DNA of 64,000 bases from Gnetum montanum (Eukaryota; Streptophyta; Gnetopsida; Gnetales; Gnetaceae), in assembly GCA_015680685.1 (NCBI GenBank), contig MNCI01000865.1:205408-269407 (forward strand), read 5' to 3'. Both the position numbers and the translations under genes were made by a program. Under the pieces are notes generated by a model, which had not been told where the DNA came from, searched no databases, and was given only the letters and a program-made list of their open reading frames with translations. This document shows positions 48,138 to 59,250 of the stretch, one piece after another (position 1 is the stretch's first letter; each line of letters opens with the position of its first letter).

Positions 48138-49595
48138 CTAAAAAATAGAACATGGTTGTCCATCTATTGAGGCTATAGTTACACTAGCTAATCTTGGTTC
48201 TCGGAAAGGTTTGACTTGTTGGATATTGACCAACTGCTTTTTATTTGGGCTATTAGGTTTATAAATTATCATGAACCCAGATGGCAAGGTTTGGTCAATT
48301 ATATAAGGTCCCTCCCACAATGTTTGGAATTTTGTCTTTTGGAGTACATGTTTGGGGTTCCAGTAAATAATCTCATCTCCAAGTTGAAGTTTTACTTTCC
48401 TAATTCTAAGATCATGATGCTGCTTGCTGAATGCCATGTTCACATCATTCAAGAATAGGGCCACTAAGAAATTTTCATCTAGCACATTCAGATTGATCAA
48501 TCTTTCCTTCTGTGCTAAACTTAGGTAAAGGTTTAGATCACAGGTCGTTGAGAGTGTATCGAGCTCAAGTTGAATTAGGAGTGTTGGAAGTTTTCCATAC
48601 ACTAACTCATAGGGAGAATATCCAATAGGAAGTTTCCAAGTTGAATGATAAGCCCAAAGAGCATCGTTAAGTTTTGTATTCCAGTCCTTCTTATATTTTC
48701 TAACAGTTCATGTTAGTATTTTTGTAATCTCCTAGTTGGTTACCTCTGCTTGACTGTTAGCTTAGGGATGGTAAGGTGTTGTTAATTTATGTTCTAACCC
48801 CAAGAATTGCATTAAATTTCTAAATGTGGCACCTATAAAATAAGTCCCATTATCAGAAATTAGTGAATGTGGCACCCCAAACCTATTCACAATATTTTGT
48901 TGTATAAATTTGGCAGCAGTGGATGATGTATAATTAGTAACGACTACTACTTCTACCCATTTTGTGCAGTAGTCAACTGCTACTATAATATACTCTTTTC
49001 CATTAGACATGGGTGTGATGGAACCCATGAAGTCAAAGCCCCACATATTGAAAGGTTCTAGTGGTTGAATCCACTATTGAGGACCTTCCATGCAAGTGGT
49101 CATCCCCTCGTCACATTGACAATGTTCACAAGACTTGATAAACTGGTGGGCATCCCTAAATATTGTGTGCCAATAATATCCTACCATTAGGATTCTTATG
49201 GTCATGTGTCTTCTTACATAGTGGCCTCCGTAAGACCCTTCATGAGCATCCTGGAGAACGCATAGTTGATTTTTATCAATGACACACCAATGGATCAGGC
49301 CATCAACACACACCTTGTAAAGGTGTCTGTTGATTTCCAAGAAGTATTTCGCCTGATGAAGAAGTTGTTGCTTTTTCCTAGAATCCAAGTCTTGTGGCAT
49401 CTCTTGAGTGAGAAGATATGTGAGGATGCCATTATACCATGTTTCTTTTTTAGGAATTTGTTTACTTATTGCTCTAGTAAAGAGGAGTTTGTGTGGAAAT
49501 TGATCAAAGAGCAGGCTCTCCTCCTCTTTGTTATCCCATCTTAAGCAAGAGAGGTGGTCAGTGACCACATTCTTGATCCCTTTTCGATCTACCAT
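48138..49595 (-). pseudogene. Integrase of element F
   Basis: Minus strand. Zinc region with HEGSYGGHYVRRHMTIRIL and CEHCQC. Core with MWGFDFMGSI, LISDNGTYFIGATFR and TPYHP. Then LNDALWAYHSTWKLPIGYSP and VYGKLPTLL. The C-terminal open stretch (48602-48138) has LQLGDEIIYWNP and FQTLWEGPYIIDQ, a GPY/F-like module. It is better preserved than in A, with only a few stops. Confidence 0.9.
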
Positions 49596-49599
49596 AGTA

Positions 49600-51250
49600 A
49601 GATTGAATTCCTACAAGATCACAAGCCACTGTATAACATGAGGGCTCAACGTTGGCTTATTCATAAGGAAGCAAATTGCACTATGGTTCGTATGTACAAG
49701 TACTTTATAACCTAGCACGTAATGTCTAAACTTTTCTAGTGTGTATACCACTGCCATTAATTCTTTCTTTGTGGTGGTGTAATTCAATTATGCCCCCACA
49801 ATGCTTCTACTCCCATAGTGGATATAATATGGATGTTTCTTATGGTCCAGCTGCATGAGCACTACTCCAAAAGCATAGTTACATGCGTATGTCATGATAT
49901 GAAATGGTTTGGACCAATCTGGTGCTTGTAGAATTGGTGTTTCTACGAGTTTCTTCTTTAATTTTTGGAATGCATGTTCACATTCCTTAGTCCAAATGAA
50001 AGGTGCATCCTTCTTTGTCAGTTCTACCAACTACTTTGCAATCTTAGAGAAATTCTCAATAAATCACCGATAGTAACTAGTGTGTCTAAGGAATGACCGA
50101 ACATCTTTAGCAATCTCTGGTTGGCATGTTATTCCTTGGATGACCCTTATCTTTTCTGGGTCTACCTCAATCCCTTGCTGCGAAATTCAGTGCCCTAGCA
50201 CAATGCCTTCTTAGACCATGAGTCAGCTCTTTTGCCAATTAAGTCATAGGTTTGTCTCTATACATCTCTTCAATACTTGCTCAAGTCGGTCCAAGGCTTG
50301 CTCGAAGGTAGCTCCATAGGTGGAGAATTCATCCATGAAGACTTCAACACCACTACTGATTTGTTGTTGAAAGATACTTAGGACCCAGCGTTAAAGTGTT
50401 GCAGGGGCATTACATAGGCCAAACGGCATCTTATAGTATGCAAAAGTCCTCCAAGCACTCGTGAATGTTGTTTTGGCTTGGTCTTCTAACACGATTTGGA
50501 TTTGGTTATAGCCACTATAACCATCCAAAAAACTATAATAACAATGCCTGGATATGGTATCTAACACTTGATCTACAAATAACAAAGGAAAATGATTCTT
50601 AAATGTCGCCATATTTAAGAGCCTAAAGTCAATGCAAAGCTACCATTTGCCATCCTTCTTTGGTACTATGATGAGTGGGCTAACCAACTCACTATCCGCG
50701 ATTGGATAAATGAACCCCATCTTGAGGAGTTGTTCTATCTCCTCTTTGATGATTTGTTTTAATTTGGGGTTCAACTACCTCTATGACTACTTTCTAGGCT
50801 CCATGGCTAGGTCAGTGTAGATGTAATGCTAGCATATCCTTGGATCGATTCCTATTAGCTTTGGATATGATCAAGTAAAGGCTATTAACCATTTATTCAC
50901 CACTTTCAACAACTTTTCTTTTTGTTTGGGAGCAAGTTTAGCATTAATGATGACCAATTTACCATTCTTTAAAAATGCATACTCCACATCAATTGGTAAA
51001 TTTTTTAATTCTAAGGGCTCCTGCTTGAAGTGATTAGGGATCTTCAACTCTCCCCAACAAGTATCATCATCTTCATTAGAGAGTTGGGAATGAACTTGTT
51101 AAATTTTATCCATGCTTTCAATGTATGCACATGTTAGACTCTCGGTTGGCTCCATGCATATTTTGCTGCCATCTGAATCAGCTATCAGCCACTAGGTGCC
51201 CTCTTGCTTTATGGCTACTGCATATAGACATCATTGAATGTTAATTTCTT
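49600..51250 (-). pseudogene. Reverse transcriptase and RNase H of element F
   Basis: Minus strand. RT landmarks: LIIVPKK, DFRLLNMATFKNHFPL, FLDGYSGYNQIQI, YYKMPFGLCNAPATL, VFMDEFSTYGATFEQALD (catalytic box decayed from YxDD), RSFLRHTSYYR. RNase H: KKHPYYIHYGSRSI, YTLEKFRHYVLGYKV, HTNHS and NVVTDHLS. The frame immediately beside D (51250) resumes the post-protease sequence of A (GTGTGCCCAAGAAA). Confidence 0.9.
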
Positions 51251-51258
51251 GGGCACAC

Positions 51259-52120
51259 TGATGAGTGGCGAGGTACCCCTACACTTAACCATATGAATAC
51301 GAGCATTTCACGCATGATCCAGTCAAACTCCATAGATGGACTAGTTGTGGTATCCAGAAAGTTACTCGTAGATCACAGTTCGTTGTCTTCCCACCTAGAC
51401 TAGTATTACTTTGTCACATCTAGTTTAGTCCAAAGTGAGGTGTATGATGTGTTCCTATACTCATGCTACTCCTGGGTATGATGGTAAATAATATCAACTA
51501 AGCTAGAAAAGAGGATGATAGAGAATCTAAACTAGCCTAAGTGCAATGAGCATCCATTCCTTAATCATCCGTACACATCTTGGACCTCGTGCACAACTAC
51601 CACTGGGATTACCAAGCCCATGGCCTAGGTAAGCGACTGGGTTACCAAGTAGTCACACTTAAATGCTCATGCTTAAGTCGTACTCATTTTGTGTTACCAA
51701 GAGATAAGGGTAGAGAGATATTAACTAAGAAAGCAATAAATAATAATAACAATTAAATAATTAAGCTAAGTGGATGCTGCAATGATGAATCAATCTCAAT
51801 CTTTATTACCAGTCATGTGCGTGTCCAAGTACGTCATACTCGAATAAGGATGCCATACAATTACAATCATCACACTGCAGGCATGCACTGGGAGAAAGGG
51901 TTGAGAGGAAAAGGAAACTGACAAAAAGTCCCTACCTTAGTACTAAAAAACTGAAAAACTTAAACTTCCAAAAAACTCCCTACCAAATCTACCTACCTCT
52001 TATTTATAGATGAGGAGACAGGCTATGCAATATCACATCTAGGCTATGATATCGCATACATGATATCGCGTACGTGATATCATGGGTGTGATATCGCAGC
52101 CAACATTTCATGACTCATCA
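51259..52120 (-). repeat. 3' LTR of element D
   Basis: 862 bp. Ends TGATGAGT/ACTCATCA-type. Collinear with 59251-60130; differences are mostly transitions and changes in the palindrome array. A TATA box is on the minus strand (plus TTATTTATAG, 52000-52009), with palindromes at 52022-52100. Confidence 0.95.
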
Positions 52121-52137
52121 TACCCCCATGATTGAAT
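52121..52137 (-). other. Polypurine tract of element D
   Basis: Minus strand CAATCATGGGGGTA directly precedes the 3' LTR, as in B. Confidence 0.8.
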
Positions 52138-52313
52138 GAAAACTCATCCTCGAGTTAAAGTGAGAACAAGCTCCATCGATTACACAGTGGTTAGGTATGG
52201 GATTATTGACTGACAAGGATGGATTCATGCCGCAATGTGGAATCAGAAAAAAATTAAGACACAACATAGAAAACACAAAAGAAATCCTATAGCTACAAAA
52301 TTCGGTGGAACTC

Positions 52314-55110
52314 ATTTAGTTCTTGGTGGTGATGGCTCCTCCATGGGTGCCTTTCCCTTGTCTTGTGCTCCAGGTCTTGGGATTTGATGGCATCGGAGTA
52401 TGGCCTAGAGTTTCTCCTCTTCAGTTTTGGGATCCTATGTCGTCCATGCTAATGTTCCAATGTTTGATGGAGTTGGCACCTCCCATGGGTACGGTAGTTG
52501 TGAAAACATTTTATTTTCTTTGACATACCAAGCCATAAACACCTGTCATTCCTCCTCATAAGCTCTGGCTTTGTCTCTATATTCTTGAAAATCTATGAGC
52601 CATTGAGCCAAGTCTATTGCAACACCTTTCTACCCCTAGTAGCTTGCTTTCACCACCTCGAATTCAGAATTTGCAACCTCCAATTTTTGCAATATTTTCT
52701 TGCATTCTGCAAATTCTGTTTCATATTTAACGTAGGTGGTGGCTACTTGTTACTCGAGCTTTGTTCTCGGGCACCCTGCTATTAATATGGCAAGGTTGGC
52801 ATATCGTAGGTTTGCTAACTCCATGTACTCTATAAGGTCTTGGATCTGCAAGTCCCAGCTCTTAACTTCCGCTTGGTGGGTAAATGTGTATGTGTCCAAT
52901 ATGGCCCACCAGTTAGTGTGTTGAGCACTGAGAGCATTGATGTGGGCCTTGGCCATATGGATCTCCTTCTTGATGATTTTTTTATGCATCCCCACTTGGT
53001 CTTGGAAATGCTCCTTAAATTTCTCATGTCGTTTAGCCTCATTCTGCCAAGCGCTTATTTCAATGGTTGTCTTCTAACGGATGGCGCGTACCTCCTCCAT
53101 CGAGATGGTTCGATTTTCTCTAGCTAAATGGTTCATGTCCTGGTTGACCCTAATTAGTTGTTCTCACAACTTTTGAAAATGTTCTTCGAGAACATTCTTT
53201 TGTTTCTCCACAGAGTTCAATTGAAGGTTGTTAGCAACAAGTTGTTTGTTCTCCTCTTGTAAGGCTTTGAATGCCTTGGTGTGCATGTAAGTTTGCACTT
53301 GTGCTACAAAGGCATCCCAAATAGCCTTCTCTTTTTCATCCATCACCCTTTTATTCTTTGTCAATAGTTTAGTAAGTTTCTCAGTTCTGAAAGTGTCCAA
53401 CTGGTCTACGAGAACCAATTGAGAAGGATCCCACTGTGCTGCTTGCAGGGTCACAAGCCTTTCTTGCAATCTTTGCACTTCTGCTTCAGCATGCTCGGCC
53501 ATCATCTTGGTTAAGACCATCTTCCCTTTGGTGGAAATGAGGTCTGATTGTATTGCTATAACATCCTATGGGATGTCAAACAAGGACGTCATTACCTTTC
53601 CTATTTGTAGCAATCGGTCAAGTACATCCTCATGTTCTGCAGGAGTCATTGAGGTACCAGCCAAAGTTTAAGCATCTCGTGCTCCTGTAAGATCTATCAG
53701 TGGCACAATAGGCAAATTGAATGATTCTTTAATGTGGTCTGTGATCACTTCTACAGCTCCTGCTGCATCCTGGTGCTGCATGACCACCACTGTGGCCCCT
53801 TCACCATTTTCTAACTACACCTGAAAGGACGCAGCATTCCCAGAAATCTTTTTTCACCAAGTGCTCTCTCCTCCTCCTGTCTAAATGGACACTTCACCCC
53901 GTGCGTGATCTACAGAAACCATAGGCTATAAAGCATCGTCAATGATGCAGAAGAGATTTGCGTCATCATGACTTCCCCAACTGACTGTCTCAATGATGGC
54001 CCTAAGATGGCTCATCGATGGTCTATAATCTTGTGGCGGTGGCGGTGATTGATCTTGCTGGCCTGTGCTAGGCCCTGCTTCTTGTTGTTGGCTAGGCCTC
54101 GTGCTTGGAAGTTGGCTGGGTCCTGCAAGTTGAGTTGCAGTTAGCCCTACCATCTATTCTTTTTCTTGTTCTGGCCCCAGCATCTCGCTAGTGATTTTCC
54201 TTACAACTGGTGGCTTTAGCAGTTCGACATACGAAGCATTTTGGACTTTTCAAAGGACATCATTGGTGTATCCTCTAATACCAGCACATCTGCACAGCTT
54301 CCTAATAAGACAAGGGAATGGCAATGCAAACTTCCCTATCTTCCATTCTTCAAACTGCCTCAAGATCTCCGTAAAATATAGATGAGGCAGGTTAGCATTA
54401 ACCTTTCCCATCAACACTACACATCCTCTTGCCGCATATGTTGAAATTATTTTTAAGCCTTTTGTGGGGAAGATGTGATAAGTCCCTATTTTGAAATAAA
54501 TCCTCTCTTCCATCATCAACTCCCTAAACATCTTATCTTCCTTTTCATACATCCTTTCTAGCCAAACTTTTCACGCATCAAGGTCTGAGCAGGTAGACAA
54601 CTAAGCAACCTTTGGCCCTGTATTCAGAAGGTTTAATACTTCCAAAATGGCTTGAATAGAAAAATCAACAATCATGCCACAAATGTTAACCATGGTACCT
54701 TGTTCTTTATTGTGCCAAAATTGGTACATTTCTTCTAAGTACCATACACCACTTTTAGAGAGGGTAGGCCATAATGGGGATCCTTTGAGGTGATCCCTAA
54801 TGCCCTCTAGAGAAAATTCTATCAAAGGTCCAAATTTTAATTCCATGATCACTGCAGTAAATATGGACCTTTCATGAATGGCCTGAACACAATCCTGAGG
54901 TAACGTGAGATGTTGTCCCTGTTCAGACGTTGCTGCTGCTCCTCCTTCTACTTGCCTTGATTGTATAGTAGTAGGGTCTTCTTGGTGGATACTAAATGAT
55001 TGTTCCTCTTACTCTGCATGATGTCTGGCAGGAACTTATCCTTCACCTCTCCTAGGTCGTTTGACCCCACCTTGAGAAGGACCTTCATGTTATCCACGTT
55101 TCGGAGCCAT
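52314..55110 (-). pseudogene. Extra ORF of element D (about 930 codons), coiled-coil protein
   Basis: Minus strand, start ATG at 55110 (MAPKRG, then a stop), with TGATTGTAG right before it. A basic VKRPRRGEG stretch follows. Region 1 (54852-54601): FGPLIEFSLEGIRDHLKGSP. Region 2 (54552-54250): ERIYFKIGTYHIFPTKGLK and LPFPCLIRKLCRCAGIRGYT, resembling PF20167 by eye. Next, a Gln/Pro-rich linker and MSHLRAIIETVSWGSHDD. The coiled-coil tail (53520-52600) is largely open, with VQRLQERLVTL, VSTKG-type joints and DLIEYMELANLRYANLAIL; it ends PSPPRTK at 52314. There is no enzyme motif, signal peptide or membrane segment. Of the copies here this keeps the longest open pieces. Function unknown; a nuclear or structural role is inferred from the basic start and coiled coil. 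Confidence 0.68.
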
Positions 55111-55595
55111 CTACAATCACATGGGGCCAATCGTTAGCAAGGTGGTTACCAAAGTTAGGTTATACCTTACTGCTTGCCTTAATGAATTTTCTTTATCTTC
55201 ATGTGATGTTAATTAAAATGTCCCCGAAAGATCATAATATTGAATCCTCTTTGCTTAGGTGATTTCCAAATCTAGTTTCCCGGTATAACTAAGGAGATGA
55301 AATTGTTTTTGGCCCATTTATCCTTAATTTTATAACTAATTACCCTTGACAATGTCCTTTGGCAATGAAAAATTTCAAAAAAGTTATGTCCTATTCGGTG
55401 TGTGCCCCTCCCCCACGACTAAGCTGAACACTCCGTGTTCAAGTAGGTTCAAACAGAATGAAAATCGAAGGACCAACAAGCGAGTTATGGATATGAAAGC
55501 AAGGGATGCACAATCGCAAGTCATAGAGAGAAATTTAAAAAACTTTCCTCGCATGAATAGTTGCAAATGATGTTAAGTAGCGTAGGGGGATCACG

Positions 55596-55690
55596 TATAT
55601 ATATATTTTTGGGGCACGATATCACATACGTGATAGCGCGGACGCGATATCGCGTCAGCCACGATATAGCGTATGCGATATCGCGACCTA
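55596..55690 (-). promoter_or_regulatory. Internal promoter of element D with GATATCGCG palindromes
   Basis: Palindromes at 55618-55686 (ACGATATCACATACGTGATAGC, then CGCGATATCGCG and GCGTATGCGATATCGCG) lie upstream, on the minus strand, of a TATA box AATATATATATACG (55594-55607). The same motif type fills this element's LTR promoters. Confidence 0.75.
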
Positions 55691-57098
55691 TCAATGTTAG
55701 GGCACTTATGGAATATACCAAATTTTTAATATTTTTCTGAAATTAAATGATATAAACTAAGGACATCTGGATGAGTGTTAAAGGGTTCCAGGGTAATTCA
55801 ACTAGTTCTGAAGGCACGAAAATTATGATGGTGTGGAATTTATCAATAAGGACCTCGGGTGGTAAGGGAGAGAAAAAGGCTATGTGATGGTTCATAGGAA
55901 CGCTCAAATCGGAGGGATAGTAATAAGGGAAAGAAAATCATTGAAAATACACTGANCAAATCGGAGGGATAGTAATAAGGGAAAGAAAATCATTGAAAAT
56001 ACACTGAGGGTAATAGATGATGTGTGGAAGATGTGTTATGAGTGCAAATTACAAAAAAATTACGCAAGTGGATCCCCCCCCAAAGCAAGTTCCAACCTAT
56101 AATGCCCTTGTGTAACCACACCTTAAAATTTCCATAAGCACTAGAAGGATTAAATGTAATCCACACTAGTTCCACAAAACACACACATGTAAGTATCACC
56201 GGAATGAGACAAGAATTCTATGCTATACGAGACACGAGCTACAATTACATGAACAATGAGATGAGATGGACTATAGAAGGGATTATAGAGATTGGAACAT
56301 GAGGTAATTGACCCAGGGCACAGTGAATCCTGCATGAAAAACATGATTATTGTGTCATTAACCCGTCATTCCAAGATCAGGACCAAGTCCATTCCTCTGA
56401 TCAATGACACTACATTGTTTCATCCCATGATGAGCGACTTATGAGAGTACCATAACAACAAGGTGTAAATCACTTGGCATTTTTTTCAAGAGAGGAGTGA
56501 TTTTTGCTTTGTGGCACTTTCGTTGTCTCTTCTCTTTTTTTTTCAATTGCTGAATCCAGAGAAGCCACCAACCTTCAAGCATGGGTGCATGTCTTTCCAC
56601 TGGGACCACCTAGAATAGCATTGGATTTTTCAGTGCCTTTTGATTACTCTTACTCCCATTTTGTGTTAGATCTTCAAGGATCTTAGTACAACCACATTGC
56701 ATGATAACTCTCACAGACGTCACCAAAGAGAATCTGCAAGTCCCCTTGATGTCACACCCTAATCATTCCCTCTTGATCCATCCCTCTTCATTCTGGGTAC
56801 AATGAACACAAAATTAATTTTAAGTTTTAAGAATATCAAGAATATCACTGTACCCTCGAACAGAACCTCTTATTTGTAGAGTGGATGGGTGGGTGTAATG
56901 GGCTCACTATCTAAATAATTGATCACCTGAGACTCGATAACATAGAACACACCCCAACCAATGAGCCACATGAGTGTTTTATTCATAGATGAGATTACTT
57001 ATAAAAATATAAAAAGACAAAAAGATAAAATAAGAAATAGAAAAATGAAAAACTAAAAAATAAAAAATTGTAAAATTAAAGAAAATGAAAAATATTTA
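55691..57098 (-). other. Non-coding region between gag and the internal promoter of element D
   Basis: Matches 30923-32010 of B. A/T-rich near gag (57000-57100). It contains a 51-bp exact duplication around an unresolved base (55956). No coding frame. Confidence 0.65.
55905..56007. other. Unresolved base (55956) flanked by an exact 51-bp duplication
   Basis: 55905-55955 and 55957-56007 are identical, separated by a single n. This is most likely an unmerged contig overlap in the assembly rather than a biological repeat. Confidence 0.8.
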
Positions 57099-59109
57099 TT
57101 AATCCTGCTTGTTATTAGAATGGGGGATATCCCCCATAACTAAACGGTTGAGCCCGGCGAGGATTAATAAATGAAAGATGAGGATCCTTGCATGTTGGAA
57201 ATATTGAAACTTGGCCACACTTACCCCATTGGGGTTCACACACCTGATTATAGTAAGCATAGTGGGGAAATTTATAAGATGTGATTCCTGAGTAAAGAGT
57301 TGAGCCACGATGATACTTGAGACCGTAAGATGGCATGCAAGGATTGGGGTGTCGTCCTTCATGGCTATATTCATTGGGTCGTATGGTTGTTTGAGTGTAA
57401 ATTGGTGGCCCTGATGAAGTAACACAAGGCATCGGATTTGAGGAGAAGGATGCACCACTGTGTTGAACTTGTGCTAAGTTGGAGAATGCAGTGGCCTTGG
57501 AACTGTGTTGTCCCTTCCTATGATCATGTCTAAAGAAGGGATACCTCTGATGTTGAGGTGGTCTCTCACTGCTGTTGGCAATTGTAGCACAAGTAATGTT
57601 TGTGGGTCGTTGCGGTGGTGCAGACACTTCAGGAATAGTTGGTGGTGATGTAGAAGGAGGAAAAGGATGAAAATGTTGAAATTTAAGAGAAGTGCAAGGT
57701 ACACAAGGCGATGGTTGTGTTGAGGACATGGGCTGATAGTATTAAGGAGAATGATAATGTAATAAGATAGAGAATGTTGACCCAGTTGGGGAAACAAGAT
57801 GTTGAACTAGATAAGCATTTGGATTCAGATGATACGAAGGGTGTCTCCAGTTTAGGGATGGCTTCCCCCACGATTGGGATTGTTGCCACTGTGATCGAAC
57901 ACAGTATCTCTATACGAAATCTAGGTGTAACGTGCTTCCCCAATGCTCATATAAATGTAACAAGATTGGGCATTGGCCCTTGGGGTGATCGTATAGGCAA
58001 ATGTTCCATTCATACATATGATTGGCAGTTGAGCTCTTGTTTTCTTCATCCCTTCTTTCAGATTGTCTAATGATATTTTGTCTCGCTTCTCGGGTTGTCA
58101 AAACTCTATCTCCAATAATATTGATATATTCCCCACACCTTATATGCATCCATTCCAGCATCTTATTGATCTTTGCCTCGATTTCTTCTAATGATTGTTG
58201 TACTCGCAAAGATGGTTCTTCCTCCTTGAGATAGGTTCTTTCTTCTTTTTATGAGTATGGACCTTTGTTAAGTTGAGATTTTGGTCCCATTGATGTTTTT
58301 CAACACTTTCCCATTTAGCCATTTCTCCTTCTTCTCTCCTTCTTCTTTTGCTACCTGCTTAATAAGCTCTTGGAATTGATGGGTTCGTAGTTCATATAGT
58401 TGACCTTGGGCATACATCCCTAGGGTCTCTCTTGTTTCATCACAAAGCCCATCAATGATATGGTACATTAGCCTTTCCTCGGAGAACTCATGGCCTAGAC
58501 AGTTGTTTAACAGTGCATAATATCTTTCTAAGGCCATGTCCAAGGGGTCATGTTGTGCTTGTTTCCACTCTTGTATTTGTTTCCTCAAGGCTGACACTCT
58601 TGCGTAGGTCTGATATCTTTCACTAAAGAGTTCTACCATTGTTGGCCAATGTCAAATTGAATTTGGTTTTAATGATCTATACCATACTTTTGCTTGGCCA
58701 ATGGTGTCATAGGAAAGAGCTTAAGTTTTTGTCAACCGTTATCAATGTTGTTCCATGCATAGGCATCGTAGAAGGCTTGTAAATTTTGTTGCGAATCTAA
58801 GTCATAGCCTCCTGAGAAATTGGAAAAGTTGTTTAAATTGAGCCTAGGTAGGCAACTCTCTTTACGATGCCTACAGGAGATTCGAACAGCCTCTTGTGTT
58901 TGCATTAGGCTTGTCGTGGCCAGTAGGGGTTCATTGTCATCAAGTAAGTTATGTTTTCATGTGTTGGGATGATGTTTCCTTCATTTATGTTTATAAGAAA
59001 TCCCCACCTCAAATTTCGTACTCCAATCTTCATTGTCATATAATTCGTTGGTTCTCCAATGAACTACCTCACTAGATGTGGCATTATCCTAGTCTTGTAG
59101 GAGAGGCAT
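57099..59109 (-). pseudogene. gag of element D
   Basis: Minus strand, start MPLLQD at 59109. Leader with EVVHWRTNELYDNEDWS. Core 58639-58268, open: ALERYYALLNNCLGHEFS, YHIIDGLCDETRETLGMYA and FQELIKQVAKEEGEK. The knuckle WNICLYDHPKGQCP (about 58010-57970) has its first Cys replaced by Trp. A Pro/Ser/His-rich tail ends FSYGGYPPF (57115) in one frame. A GGGGGATATCCCCC hairpin overlaps the end. Few frameshifts; the best-preserved gag here. It supplies particle protein in a family that lacks pol. Confidence 0.87.
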
Positions 59110-59231
59110 GGTTGTGCAATTGTGTGTGAATTTGTATGTGACTTTTTGTAGTTATTTCTTCCTAAAAGATATATTGTTAATTCCTATACAGCGACCTTGT
59201 ATGATATAGCTAATCTATATAACTATCACCA

Positions 59232-59249
59232 TCCTCGGCAACGGTACGA
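59232..59249 (-). other. Primer binding site of element D (tRNA-Asp type)
   Basis: Minus strand TCGTACCGTTGCCGAGGA, one base inside the 5' LTR. It matches the tRNA-Asp type site at about 14 of 18 positions. Confidence 0.78.
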
Positions 59250-59250
59250 A

